Part shown: one piece after another, positions 17,645 through 26,999 of the stretch | How the letters are laid out: each line of letters opens with the position of its first letter | Position numbering within the stretch: position 1 is the first letter of the stretch | The notes under the pieces: generated by a model | The model's database searches: none | What the model was told of the DNA's origin: nothing | Seen by the model: the letters and a program-made list of their open reading frames with translations, nothing else | Position numbers and translations under genes: made by a program | DNA from: Blautia sp. | GTDB lineage: Bacteria; Bacillota; Clostridia; Lachnospirales; Lachnospiraceae | DNA: 64,000 nucleotides | Assembly (NCBI GenBank): GCA_017475035.1 | Contig: JAFVGK010000163.1 | Location: forward strand, 62,001 to 126,000 | Direction: 5' to 3'

Positions 17645-19006
17645 ATGAGTCTGATACATCGCTATCAAAGCGGAGGTTTTTCTATTGTTCTTGATATCAA
17701 CAGCGGGAGCGTTCACCTTGTGGACGAGGTCACCTATGCTCTTCTTCCCTGTCTGGAAGAAGGACTGGATGATGACGCGATTCTGGAAAAGCTTACCGGC
17801 CGGTTTTCCCCGGAGGAAATAACCGGAGCCCTGAAAGAGTGCCGGAAGCTGATGGATGAGCAGATGCTGTTTACAAAGGATATTTATGAAAAAGCGATAG
17901 AAGAGTTTTCCGCCTCCCGTCAAAGCGTAGTAAAGGCCTTGTGCCTGCACATCGCCCATGATTGTAATCTGGCATGTCGTTATTGCTTTGCCGAGGAGGG
18001 TGAATACCACGGACGCAGAGCTCTGATGACGGCAGAGGTTGGGAAGAAAGCCCTGGACTTTTTGATTGCCTCCTCGGGTGCGAGAAAAAACCTTGAAGTG
18101 GATTTCTTTGGCGGAGAGCCTACGCTGAACTGGGACGTTGTCAAGGAGCTTGTCTCCTACGGCAGGGAGCAGGAAAAAATCCATAATAAAAGCTTCCGGT
18201 TTACTCTGACGACAAACGGGGTATGCCTGAATGATGAAATGATGGATTTTTGCAACCGTGAGATGGGAAATGTTGTCCTGTCGATTGACGGCCGGAAAAA
18301 TGTACATGATTTCATGCGCCCGTTCCGCTCGGGGAAAGGCAGTTATGATCTCATCGTTCCGAAGTTCCTGAGATTTGCGGATTCCCGCGGACAGGAAAAG
18401 TACTATGTAAGGGGTACGTTCACGCATTACAATCTGGATTTTGCGGCAGATGTCCTGCATCTGGCAGATCTTGGCTTCAGACAGATTTCCGTGGAGCCGG
18501 TGGTGGCTCCGGAGGATGCCGATTATGCGATACGCAAAGAGGATCTTCCGAAGATCATGGAGCAGTATGACCTTCTCGCGGATGAAATGATCCGCAGAGA
18601 GAAGGAGGGACGGGGCTTTAACTTCTTCCACTTCATGATAGATCTGACGGGAGGACCTTGTGTATACAAGAGACTTTCCGGCTGCGGTTCCGGAACGGAG
18701 TATCTGGCGGTCACTCCATGGGGAGATTTTTATCCCTGTCATCAGTTTGTCGGGGAAGAGCGGTTCCTGATGGGAAATGTGTATGAGGGAATCAGAAAGC
18801 CCGAGGTTGCGGCGGAGTTTGCCGCATGCAATGTTTACACAAAGCCGGACTGCAAGGACTGCTTTGCCCGTTTTTACTGCAGCGGGGGATGTGCCGCAAA
18901 CGCTTACCATTTCTCCGGGGATATCAAAGGATCCTATGAGATTGGCTGTGAACTGCAGCGCAAGCGTGTGGAGTGCGCGATCAGGATCAAAGCGGCGCTG
19001 GCGTGA
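17645..19006 (+). CDS. scfB: SCIFF radical-SAM maturase
   Basis: A protein of 453 aa. Residues about 1-95 resemble a RiPP-recognition-like leader-binding region; the radical-SAM cluster motif is CNLACRYC (C107, C111, C114), with FFGGEPTLN following. The C-terminal SPASM region holds additional cysteines (GCGSGTEYLAV, PCHQFVGEE, CKDC, CSGGCAANAYH) for auxiliary Fe-S clusters. It forms thioether bonds in the scfA peptide. GGAGG lies about 12 nt before the ATG at 17645; an ATG at 17638 is out of frame and closes immediately. Confidence 0.96.
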   Translation: MSLIHRYQSGGFSIVLDINSGSVHLVDEVTYALLPCLEEGLDDDAILEKLTGRFSPEEITGALKECRKLMDEQMLFTKDIYEKAIEEFSASRQSVVKALCLHIAHDCNLACRYCFAEEGEYHGRRALMTAEVGKKALDFLIASSGARKNLEVDFFGGEPTLNWDVVKELVSYGREQEKIHNKSFRFTLTTNGVCLNDEMMDFCNREMGNVVLSIDGRKNVHDFMRPFRSGKGSYDLIVPKFLRFADSRGQEKYYVRGTFTHYNLDFAADVLHLADLGFRQISVEPVVAPEDADYAIRKEDLPKIMEQYDLLADEMIRREKEGRGFNFFHFMIDLTGGPCVYKRLSGCGSGTEYLAVTPWGDFYPCHQFVGEERFLMGNVYEGIRKPEVAAEFAACNVYTKPDCKDCFARFYCSGGCAANAYHFSGDIKGSYEIGCELQRKRVECAIRIKAALA

Positions 19007-19074
19007 ATAAGAAAAACAGGATGGAATAGTTTTATTGTTTTTTGTGTTTTTATGGATCTAGAAGGGACAGTACA

Positions 19075-21498
19075 ATGAAGAAAAGAACAGGAATCATAGT
19101 GTTAGTTCTCACTGTGATCATCACCGCATTTCTGGGCTATACGGCAGTGGTCGGTATTGGCCCGGAGCAAGCCGGAGCGGCAAAAAAAATTCACACAGGC
19201 CTGGATCTTTCCGGCGGTGTGAGCATCACCTATCAGGCGGTAGAGAGCAATCCGAGCGCCGAAGACATGAATGACACGACTTATAAGCTGCAGAAACGTG
19301 TCGAGGGATACAGTACAGAGGCGCAGGTCTATCAGGAGGCAGGCAACAGGATTAATGTCGAGATCCCCGGCGTTACCGACGCCAACGCGATCCTCGAAGA
19401 ACTGGGCAAGCCGGGTTCCCTTTGCTTTGTCGAGATAGAGGACTCTGAGGGAAATACGAACTTTGCGTATGACTCATCCGCCGAAAGCGGATATTCTCTT
19501 TCCAGATCGCTGGATGAGATCCGCGAAGCGGGCTCTGTCGTTCTGGACGGCACCGAAGTCGCGGATGCGGAAGGCGGCGCCTATCAGGATCAGACGACGA
19601 AGGCTGTTTCCTATCAGGTCGACCTGGTGCTGACCGATGAAGGCAAGACAAAGTTTGCCGAGGCTACCACGGCGAATGTCGGCAAACAGATTGCGATTGT
19701 CTATGATAATGAGATTATCAGCGCTCCGCGCGTAAATGAAGCCATCACAGGCGGACGTGCCCAGATTACAGGTATGTCGGATACCCAGGAAGCCCAGACC
19801 CTTGCTTCGTTTATCCGCATCGGTTCTCTGAGCCTGGAGCTTGAGGAGATGCGTTCCAATGTTGTAGCGGCACAGCTTGGCGTCGATGCGATCCGTACCA
19901 GTATCCGTGCCGGCATCATTGGCCTGATCCTTGTCATGCTTCTGATGATTGTGGTTTACTATGTTCCCGGTGTTGTGGCAAGCATCTGCCTGCTGATCTA
20001 CACCATGCTTGTTCTTATTCTGCTGAACGCGTTTGAGATTACCCTGACCCTTCCTGGTATCGCAGGTATTATCCTTGGCATTGGTATGGCAGTGGACGCC
20101 AACGTCATCATTTATGCCCGTATCCGCGAGGAGATCGGAAACGGCATTTCTGTGAATAATGCCATTACCAGTGGTTTCTCGAAAGCATTTTCCGCCATTT
20201 TCGACGGAAACGTCACGACTTTGATTGCAGCCTTCGTTCTGATGTGGCTGGGTTCCGGTCCGGTCAAGGGCTTTGCCTATACTCTTGCCATGGGCATTGT
20301 TGTGTCCATGTTCACAGCCCTCGTGGTGGCAAGATTTTTAATGAGAGCCATCTATGCGGCAGGCGTCCGTGATAAGAAGTTCTACGGCAGCACCGTTTAT
20401 TCCAGGACGATTCATTTCCTGGAAAAGAGAAAAACCTTCTTTATCGTTTCTCTGATCCTGATTCTTTCCGGTCCTGTGGCCATGCTTGCGCATAAGGCTC
20501 TTGACGGCAACGCGTTTAATTACAGCCTGGAGTTCTCCGGCGGTACCGCGACGAATGTCACCTTCAACGAAGATATGAGCATGTCTGAGATTGACAGTAC
20601 GGTGACCCCGATTGTGGAAGGCATTACCCATGACGCCAATGTTCAGATTACAAAGGTTGTCGGTTCCAATCAGGTCATTATCAAGACCAGGTCTCTGACG
20701 CTTGATGAACGTGAAGCGCTCAACCAGTCGATGGTGGACAATTTTGGAGTGGATGAGTCCCTGATTTCGGCAGAGAGCATCTCCGCGACCATCAGCGGTG
20801 AGATGAGACATGACGCAATCGTGGCTGTGATTGTGGCAACCATCTTCATGCTCCTTTATATCTGGTTCCGTTTCAAGGATATCAGATTCGGCGGCAGCGC
20901 TGTCCTTGCGCTGATCCACGACGTTCTGGTTGTACTTGCGTTCTACGCAATTTCCCGCACCAGCGTAGGCAATACCTTTATCGCCTGTATGCTGACCATC
21001 GTCGGTTATTCGATCAACGCGACCATCGTTATCTTTGACCGTATCCGTGAGAATCTTCGCCCGAACCAGAACGAAGGACAGCTTCGTCAGATTGTCAACG
21101 AAAGTATTACCCAGACGCTCACCCGAAGCATTTACACTTCTCTGACGACCTTTATTATGGTCCTGGTTCTGTTTATCCTGGGTGTTTCTTCCATCCGTGA
21201 GTTCGCTTCTCCGCTGATGGTAGGTATTATCGTAGGCGGATATTCTTCTGTCTGCATTACCGGCGCCCTGTGGTTCGTGATGAGGACGAAGCTTGGCAAA
21301 AAAGCCGTAGAGACGGCAGCAGGAAAGGCTGCCTCACAGGCCGGCAAACCTGACGCAGCCACGAAGTCCGCAAGCGGCAAAGCTTCCTCTTCAGGCAATG
21401 GCAAGAATGCAGAGCCGAAGAAGAAAAACCGCAAGAGAGTTGCGGAACGTCTTGCAGCACAGGATGCGGCAAAACTTGAGGAAGATGCCGAGAAATGA
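19075..21498 (+). CDS. secDF: Protein translocase SecD-SecF fusion
   Basis: About 807 aa. The SecD half (residues about 1-430) has an N-terminal helix, GLDLSGGVSITYQ, the periplasmic P1 region and five C-terminal helices containing 'GIGMAVDANVIIYARIREE'. The SecF half (about 440-750) has LEFSGGTATNVTF and 'IVGYSINATIVIFDRIRE'. A low-complexity Ala/Lys/Ser tail follows. It assists Sec-dependent secretion using the proton gradient. The start at 19075 is chosen because MKKRTGIIVLVLTVIITAF is the expected first helix. A strong terminator follows. Confidence 0.97.
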   Translation: MKKRTGIIVLVLTVIITAFLGYTAVVGIGPEQAGAAKKIHTGLDLSGGVSITYQAVESNPSAEDMNDTTYKLQKRVEGYSTEAQVYQEAGNRINVEIPGVTDANAILEELGKPGSLCFVEIEDSEGNTNFAYDSSAESGYSLSRSLDEIREAGSVVLDGTEVADAEGGAYQDQTTKAVSYQVDLVLTDEGKTKFAEATTANVGKQIAIVYDNEIISAPRVNEAITGGRAQITGMSDTQEAQTLASFIRIGSLSLELEEMRSNVVAAQLGVDAIRTSIRAGIIGLILVMLLMIVVYYVPGVVASICLLIYTMLVLILLNAFEITLTLPGIAGIILGIGMAVDANVIIYARIREEIGNGISVNNAITSGFSKAFSAIFDGNVTTLIAAFVLMWLGSGPVKGFAYTLAMGIVVSMFTALVVARFLMRAIYAAGVRDKKFYGSTVYSRTIHFLEKRKTFFIVSLILILSGPVAMLAHKALDGNAFNYSLEFSGGTATNVTFNEDMSMSEIDSTVTPIVEGITHDANVQITKVVGSNQVIIKTRSLTLDEREALNQSMVDNFGVDESLISAESISATISGEMRHDAIVAVIVATIFMLLYIWFRFKDIRFGGSAVLALIHDVLVVLAFYAISRTSVGNTFIACMLTIVGYSINATIVIFDRIRENLRPNQNEGQLRQIVNESITQTLTRSIYTSLTTFIMVLVLFILGVSSIREFASPLMVGIIVGGYSSVCITGALWFVMRTKLGKKAVETAAGKAASQAGKPDAATKSASGKASSSGNGKNAEPKKKNRKRVAERLAAQDAAKLEEDAEK

Positions 21499-21563
21499 TG
21501 ATATTGCGCAAGAGAACGGAACTTTTGTGAGTTGCGTTTATGGCAATGGCAACTAAGAGCTTT

Positions 21564-21595
21564 ACCCGGGACCAGAAACTGTCCCGGGTTCTTTT
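21564..21595 (+). terminator. Intrinsic terminator of secDF
   Basis: A 9-bp stem ACCCGGGAC (21564-21572) pairs with GTCCCGGGT (21581-21589) and is followed by TCTTTT. Confidence 0.9.
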
Positions 21596-21673
21596 CGTAG
21601 ACAGACAACGGCAGGAAAAGCTCTGATGTATCAAAAATAAAACCGATGCATCAGGCTTTTTCGATGCAGACAT

Positions 21674-21785
21674 AGTTTTATACCTGTGAACGCAGGGAAC
21701 TGCCGTATCAGATTGGAAGTTGAGCGCGTTCACCTGTTATACCTTAAGCAGATCGGGAAACGTTTTCGTTACCGAATAAAAACTG
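21674..21785 (+). repeat. T-family dispersed repeat
   Basis: This copy contains TATACCTGTGAACGCA, AACTGCCG, GAGCGCGTTCACCTGTTATAC, GCAGATCGG and CGTTACCGAATAAAAACTG. It aligns with the 7427-7537 unit over its whole length with many point differences. It lies immediately upstream of the recJ-like gene. Confidence 0.8.
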
Positions 21786-21792
21786 GTGACAT

Positions 21793-23511
21793 ATGGAAAA
21801 ATGGGTTGTGGCTTCAAAAAAAGCTGACTTTAAACAAATCGGGATTCGCTTTGGAATTGACCAGGTCATAGCAAGGCTGATCCATAACAGGGATATCGTG
21901 GGGGATGAGAATATTCAGCGATATCTTTACGGTAAACTGGAGGATCTGGCTTCACCGCATTTACTCATGGATATGGATCTTGTGGTCGGAATTCTTTCAG
22001 AAAAAATCAGTCAGAAGAAAAGAATTCGAATCATCGGAGATTATGATATTGATGGCGTAATGTCTGTTTATATCCTGATGAAAAGCCTCAGAGATTTCGG
22101 AGCGGATGTCGATTATCGTATACCGGAACGCATTGCCGACGGTTATGGATTGAATCTGCGCCTGATTCTGGAGGCACATCAGGAAGGAATTGACACGATA
22201 CTTACCTGTGACAATGGCATTTCCGCTGTCGCTGAGATTGAAAAAGCGAAAGAACTGGGACTTACCGTGATCGTCACGGATCATCATGAGGTTCCCTTTG
22301 AGAACATAGATAACGGGAAGCGGCAGATCCTGCCTCCGGCGGATGCTGTTATAGATCCGATGCGCTCGGACTGTACCTATCCGCAGAAAAACATCTGTGG
22401 AGCGGTGGTTGCCTGGAAGCTTGTGACGGCGCTGGAGGAACGGATCAGGGGGACCACGGATGAAGCCATGCGTTTCCTTGAGTTTGCCGCATTTGCAACG
22501 GTCGGCGACGTCATGGATCTTGTGGGAGAAAACCGGGTGATCGTGCGGGAGGGGCTTCCTGCTCTGGAAAACACGGAAAACGTGGGAATGCAGGCTCTTC
22601 TGCGGGCGACGAACATGATGGGACGCCAACTTGGCGCATACCAGATCGGGTTTGTCCTGGGTCCCTGCGTGAATGCCAGCGGCAGACTGGATACGGCCAT
22701 GAAGGCGATCGGGCTTTTGCTGGAGACGGATCCGGAAAAAGCGGATGAGATCGCGCAGGAACTGTGCCGCTTGAATGACGCCCGCAAAGACATGACGGAA
22801 AAAGGACGTGAGGATGCCCTGGCCGCTGTCATTGAAAAAGGATATCAGTTTGACCGGGTATTGGTGATTTTTCTTCCGGACTGTCATGAAAGTCTCGCGG
22901 GTATTATTGCAGGCAGAGTGAGGGAGGAATATCACAGACCCTGCTTTATTATTACACGAAGCGAAGGCTGCTGCAAAGGGAGCGGACGTTCCATTGAGGA
23001 ATATTCGATGTTTGAGGAGCTCTCCGCATGTAAAGACATACTGGAGAAATTTGGCGGACATCCCATGGCAGCCGGTTTGTCGATCCGGGAAGACAGGATT
23101 GATGAACTTCGCCGGAGATTGAATGAAAATTGCAGTCTGACCCATGAGGATCTGATTGAAAAGATTCATATTGACGCGGCGATGCCGATTGCTTATCTGT
23201 CCAAACGTCTGGTGAATCAGATGCAGCTGTTGGAGCCCTTTGGCAAGGGAAACGAAAGACCGCTGTTTGCGCAGAAGGATCTTCATACCGTGGATGCCCG
23301 TGTTGTAGGGAAAAATAAAAATGCGCTGAAGCTGCGTCTTGTGGATGCGAATGGCGTTTCTTTGTCCGCGATCTATTTTGGGGACGCCCAGAAAATGTAT
23401 GAAGAGCTTCATATCAAAAACCGTCTTGCGGTAACCTACGTTCCTGAAATCAATGTTTATCAGGGCAGGGAAAGCCTTCAGATTGTCATACAGAACTATA
23501 AGGTATATTAA
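21793..23511 (+). CDS. recJ: RecJ-like single-stranded-DNA exonuclease (DHH family)
   Basis: 572 aa, close to the shorter RecJ forms of Firmicutes. The DHH phosphoesterase motifs are seen: IIGDYDIDGVMS (about residues 76-87), TCDNGISAVAEI, and TDHHE (about 159-163). A DHHA1 segment contains 'GCCKGSGRS' and 'FGGHPMAAGLS', and a C-terminal OB-like domain follows. It would degrade ssDNA 5' to 3' in recombination and repair. It starts with the ATG at 21793, directly after a T-family repeat. trpS follows 18 bp downstream. Confidence 0.9.
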   Translation: MEKWVVASKKADFKQIGIRFGIDQVIARLIHNRDIVGDENIQRYLYGKLEDLASPHLLMDMDLVVGILSEKISQKKRIRIIGDYDIDGVMSVYILMKSLRDFGADVDYRIPERIADGYGLNLRLILEAHQEGIDTILTCDNGISAVAEIEKAKELGLTVIVTDHHEVPFENIDNGKRQILPPADAVIDPMRSDCTYPQKNICGAVVAWKLVTALEERIRGTTDEAMRFLEFAAFATVGDVMDLVGENRVIVREGLPALENTENVGMQALLRATNMMGRQLGAYQIGFVLGPCVNASGRLDTAMKAIGLLLETDPEKADEIAQELCRLNDARKDMTEKGREDALAAVIEKGYQFDRVLVIFLPDCHESLAGIIAGRVREEYHRPCFIITRSEGCCKGSGRSIEEYSMFEELSACKDILEKFGGHPMAAGLSIREDRIDELRRRLNENCSLTHEDLIEKIHIDAAMPIAYLSKRLVNQMQLLEPFGKGNERPLFAQKDLHTVDARVVGKNKNALKLRLVDANGVSLSAIYFGDAQKMYEELHIKNRLAVTYVPEINVYQGRESLQIVIQNYKVY

Positions 23512-23529
23512 AGAAATAGGAGTTTTTTT

Positions 23530-24534
23530 ATGATAGATGGTCGAAAGGTTCTCTTTTCAGGCATGCAGTCTACGGGCAACCTTACGCTGGGCAATTATCT
23601 CGGCGCTTTAAAGAACTGGCTTACGCTTGCCGATGAATATGAATGCTATTACAGCGTGGTCGATATGCATTCGATCACGATCAGACAGGATCCCGCGGAG
23701 CTTCGGAAACGGGCGAGAAATCTGCTGACGCTTTATATAGCCGCAGGCCTGGATCCGGAAAAAACATGCATTTATTATCAGTCTCATTGCTCTGCCCACG
23801 CGGAACTGGCGTGGATCCTGAACTGTTTTACCTATATGGGAGAACTGAACCGTATGACACAGTTCAAGGATAAGTCTGCGAAGCATGCGGATAATATCAA
23901 CGCCGGACTTTTTACTTATCCGGTATTGATGGCCGCGGATATTCTTCTTTACCAGGCGGATGTGGTGCCGGTCGGGGCGGATCAGATGCAGCATCTCGAG
24001 CTTACCCGGGATATTGCCGAACGGTTTAATAATCTTTACGGCGATGTCTTTACGATCCCGGAACCATACGTCGGGAAAGTAGGGGCGAAGATCATGAGCC
24101 TTCAGGATCCGGAAAAGAAGATGTCCAAATCCGATGAAAATCCGAATGGCTCCATCTATCTGATGGACGACGCGGATACGATTATCCGTAAATGTAAGCG
24201 CGCGGTTACGGATTCTGTCGGCGAGATTGCCTACAGGGATGAACAGCCGGGCGTTAAGAACCTGATCAATATTTACAGTGCCTGCACGGGAAAAACGCCC
24301 GAGGAGACGGTGGAAGAGTTTGCGGGAAAAGGATACGGGGATTTCAAGGCCGCGGTCGGCGAATCCGTCATTTCCATCCTGCGTCCTCTTCAGGAGGAGT
24401 ACGGACGCCTTTCCAAGGATAAAGCTTATATCGATCAGGTGATCAGGCAGAATGCCGAAAGAGCGCGGCACACATCTTACAGAACCCTGCGTAAGGTACA
24501 GCGCAAGGTCGGATTCCCGGACAGGCTGTCATAG
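23530..24534 (+). CDS. trpS: Tryptophanyl-tRNA synthetase
   Basis: 334 aa, full length for the bacterial enzyme. The class I signature is TLGNYLGALKNW (a HIGH-like motif, about residues 17-28) and the KMSKS motif is complete (about 198-202). It charges tRNA-Trp. It is 18 bp downstream of the recJ-like gene with AGGAG before the ATG, so the two are probably cotranscribed. No T-box leader is present, as expected for an internal operon gene. Confidence 0.97.
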   Translation: MIDGRKVLFSGMQSTGNLTLGNYLGALKNWLTLADEYECYYSVVDMHSITIRQDPAELRKRARNLLTLYIAAGLDPEKTCIYYQSHCSAHAELAWILNCFTYMGELNRMTQFKDKSAKHADNINAGLFTYPVLMAADILLYQADVVPVGADQMQHLELTRDIAERFNNLYGDVFTIPEPYVGKVGAKIMSLQDPEKKMSKSDENPNGSIYLMDDADTIIRKCKRAVTDSVGEIAYRDEQPGVKNLINIYSACTGKTPEETVEEFAGKGYGDFKAAVGESVISILRPLQEEYGRLSKDKAYIDQVIRQNAERARHTSYRTLRKVQRKVGFPDRLS

Positions 24535-24536
24535 TT

Positions 24537-24745
24537 TTTGACCAGTGCGGTGACCGTAAGGCTGCGATGTGATATCTGGATTTCAGACAGAGCACGGAAG
24601 ACTTACGAGGCACAGGCCGATAGTTTTATAGGACGCGCACAGATTTATAACCGGCGACGTAAACGGTTGCCGGTGAACTTAAGAACGCGCCCTTCCAATC
24701 CGAAACGGCAGGTAATTGCGTTCACGAGTATATAAGGGGGTATCT
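24537..24745. repeat. Intergenic C-family and T-family repeats
   Basis: The 214-bp gap between trpS and the cyclophilin gene is made of repeats. A C-family copy (24545-24613) opens with GTGCGGTGACCGTAAG and closes with CTTACGAGGCAC, a partly inverted pair; its relative is at 47438-47501. A T-family copy in reverse orientation (about 24640-24737) ends GCGTTCACGAGTATATAAGG, the complement of the T-family opening. Confidence 0.75.
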
Positions 24746-24748
24746 GAG

Positions 24749-25474
24749 ATGAAAAAAAGGGGATTAGTTTTTGCTTTATCTATGGTAATGGTTCTTTCGG
24801 CCGTTATTTTATCCGGATGTGGGGAGAAGACAGACCGGACGCCGGCAGACCAGACAGTATCCGGAGATGAATTTACAAGCGGCTCAGAGGGCGGGGAAGA
24901 GCTGCCGGTAGTGATTCCCGGGGAAAGCGCGCCTGAGGAGACGGCTGTGAATTCACTGGATACTTCTTCGCTGTTGACCGGGATCCATCACGCAAGGATT
25001 GAGGTTGCGGATTACGGCACCATTGACGTGGAGCTGGATGCGGATACCGCACCCATCACCGTAACAAATTTCGTAAAGCTTGCGCAGGAAGGCTTTTACG
25101 ATGGGCTGACCTTCCATCGCATTATCAGTGGCTTTATGATTCAAGGCGGCGATCCGAACGGAAACGGGACCGGCGGCTCTGATGAGAAGATTACCGGTGA
25201 GTTCAACAGCAACGGCGTAGAAAACAATATCTCTCATGTGAGGGGAACGATTTCCATGGCGAGAAGCCAGGATCCCAACAGCGCCAGCTCTCAGTTCTTT
25301 ATTATGCATAATAAAGCGGATTATCTGGACGGGGAGTACGCAGGCTTCGGTCATGTGACCAACGGCATGGATGTTGTGGATAAGATCTGCGAGAATGCTC
25401 ATCCCACTGACAGCAACGGCACGATTCCGCAGGAAGAACAGCCGAGTATTGAGAGCATTGTTATTCTGGATTAA
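24749..25474 (+). CDS. Cyclophilin-type peptidyl-prolyl isomerase lipoprotein
   Basis: About 241 aa. The N-terminus has a lipoprotein signal with lipobox LSGC, followed by an acidic linker (about residues 25-75) and a cyclophilin domain (about 80-241). The domain shows 'FYDGLTFHRIISGFMIQGGDPNGNGTGG', 'GTISMARSQDPNSASSQFFI' and a final 'GFGHVTNGMDVVDKI', so the catalytic Arg and the F-x-M-Q motif are kept. It would aid folding of secreted proteins at the membrane surface. The ATG at 24749 is preceded by AAGGGGG; the longer frame from 24716 starts inside a repeat. Confidence 0.93.
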   Translation: MKKRGLVFALSMVMVLSAVILSGCGEKTDRTPADQTVSGDEFTSGSEGGEELPVVIPGESAPEETAVNSLDTSSLLTGIHHARIEVADYGTIDVELDADTAPITVTNFVKLAQEGFYDGLTFHRIISGFMIQGGDPNGNGTGGSDEKITGEFNSNGVENNISHVRGTISMARSQDPNSASSQFFIMHNKADYLDGEYAGFGHVTNGMDVVDKICENAHPTDSNGTIPQEEQPSIESIVILD

Positions 25475-25476
25475 AC

Positions 25477-25564
25477 TATAGTAAACGAACAAAAGCCTGC
25501 ATTTTGATTCGTTTACGCCGCATAAGCGGGCATCTTTTTGCGGTAAATTCGTGCACATACTATA
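25477..25564. repeat. K-family dispersed repeat with short terminal inverted repeats
   Basis: The element runs from TATAGTAAACGAA to a TTCGTGCACATACTATA end, whose complement matches the start (TATAGTA). Inside is GTAAACGAAC...GATTCGTTTAC. It fills the gap between the cyclophilin and coaBC genes. A close relative is at 35582-35684. Confidence 0.75.
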
Positions 25565-25583
25565 AAGAAAAGAGGACATTGCT

Positions 25584-26774
25584 ATGCTCAGAGGCAAGAC
25601 CGTGCTTCTTGGTGTTACGGGCAGTATTGCGGCTTATAAGATCGCGTCATTAGCCAGCAGCCTTATGAAAAAATCGGCGGATGTGCATGTAATCATGACG
25701 CCAAACGCCACACAGTTTATTACGCCTGTGACCTTCGAGACGCTGACAGGAAATAAATGCCTGGTGGATACCTTTGACCGAGGATTTACCTTCGAGGTCG
25801 AACATGTTGCTCTGGCAAGGAAAGCAGACCTGGTGATGATCGCGCCTGCAAGTGCGGACGTGATCGGCAAACTTGCGCATGGTATTGCGGATGATATGCT
25901 TACGACAACGGTGCTGGCCTGTACATGTCCGAAGTATGTGGCTCCTGCGATGAACACCCATATGTTCCGTCAAAGTATCGTTCAGGAAAATCTTGAAACG
26001 TTGAAACGTCATGGCTGGGAAGTGATTTCCCCTTCTGTAGGCAGGCTGGCCTGCGGGGATGTCGGCGAGGGAAAAATGCCGGAGCCGGAGGTACTGCTCT
26101 CTTATATTGAGAAAGAGCTCGCCTTTGAGAAGGATTTCCTGGGGAAGAAAGTCCTGGTCACTGCCGGTCCTACGCAGGAGAGCATCGATCCGGTGCGGTT
26201 TATCACAAATCATTCCTCCGGGAAAATGGGTTATGCCATTGCCCGGATGGCGATGCTCCGAGGCGCGGAGGTAACCCTGGTTTCGGGGCCGGTACATCTG
26301 ACGCCGCCTCCGTTCGTTGAGATGGTTCCGGTTACAAGCGCAAAAGATATGTATGAAGCCGTTACCTCTCGCAGCCCGGAGATGGATGTCATCATAAAGG
26401 CCGCGGCCGTAGCTGATTTCAGACCGAGAACCGTGAGCGAGGATAAAGTGAAAAAGGGGGACGGTATGATGTCGATCCCTCTGGAACCGACCGATGACAT
26501 TCTGAAATACCTGGGAGAGCACAAAAAGCCGGGGCAGGTTTTGTGCGGCTTTTCCATGGAGACAAAGGATTTGATCGAAAACTCCAGAAAAAAATTGGAG
26601 AAAAAAAATCTCGACCTGATTGCGGCAAACAACCTGAAAGTAGAAGGCGCAGGATTTGCGGCCGATACAAATGTTCTGACCCTGATTACGGCGCAGGAGG
26701 AAGTGTCACTCCCGCTCATGAGCAAGGAGGATGCAGCCACGGAGCTATTAAACAGGGTGATAAAAATGATGTAA
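25584..26774 (+). CDS. coaBC: Bifunctional phosphopantothenoylcysteine decarboxylase / phosphopantothenate-cysteine ligase
   Basis: 396 aa, normal length. The CoaC flavoprotein half (about residues 1-180) has VTGSIAAYK, the 'APASADVIGKLAHGIADDML' stretch and the PAMNTHM motif with the active-site Asn. The CoaB half (about 188-396) has VTAGPTQESIDPVRFITNHSSGKMG, AAAVADFRP and a late lysine-rich KKLEKKNLD-LIAANN. It converts phosphopantothenate to phosphopantetheine for CoA. With the downstream S-component and coaX it forms a pantothenate-to-CoA neighbourhood. Confidence 0.97.
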   Translation: MLRGKTVLLGVTGSIAAYKIASLASSLMKKSADVHVIMTPNATQFITPVTFETLTGNKCLVDTFDRGFTFEVEHVALARKADLVMIAPASADVIGKLAHGIADDMLTTTVLACTCPKYVAPAMNTHMFRQSIVQENLETLKRHGWEVISPSVGRLACGDVGEGKMPEPEVLLSYIEKELAFEKDFLGKKVLVTAGPTQESIDPVRFITNHSSGKMGYAIARMAMLRGAEVTLVSGPVHLTPPPFVEMVPVTSAKDMYEAVTSRSPEMDVIIKAAAVADFRPRTVSEDKVKKGDGMMSIPLEPTDDILKYLGEHKKPGQVLCGFSMETKDLIENSRKKLEKKNLDLIAANNLKVEGAGFAADTNVLTLITAQEEVSLPLMSKEDAATELLNRVIKMM

Positions 26775-26999
26775 AACCCCATATCTGTTGTATCTGTAAT
26801 TCACATAATTCGGGAATACGTATCCGACTCCTTCATTTACCGGGGCCGGTTGTATATACCCGAATACATACCTGATCATGACTTCCGTGCATGCTATGAT
26901 TCCTGAAGTCGGGCTTTTGCTGCCGCAGTCATTCTGTGCGAAGGTGATGAAAGAGGTATGAAGAATTTACGGAATGATAAGAACAAGGAGGACACGAAA

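Noticed and set aside
17462..18910. 482-codon minus-strand open frame
   Set aside because: It is antisense to scfA and scfB, which have clear family motifs, and shows no recognisable domain itself.
21997..23412. 471-codon minus-strand open frame
   Set aside because: It is antisense to the recJ-like gene and has no domain or ribosome site support.
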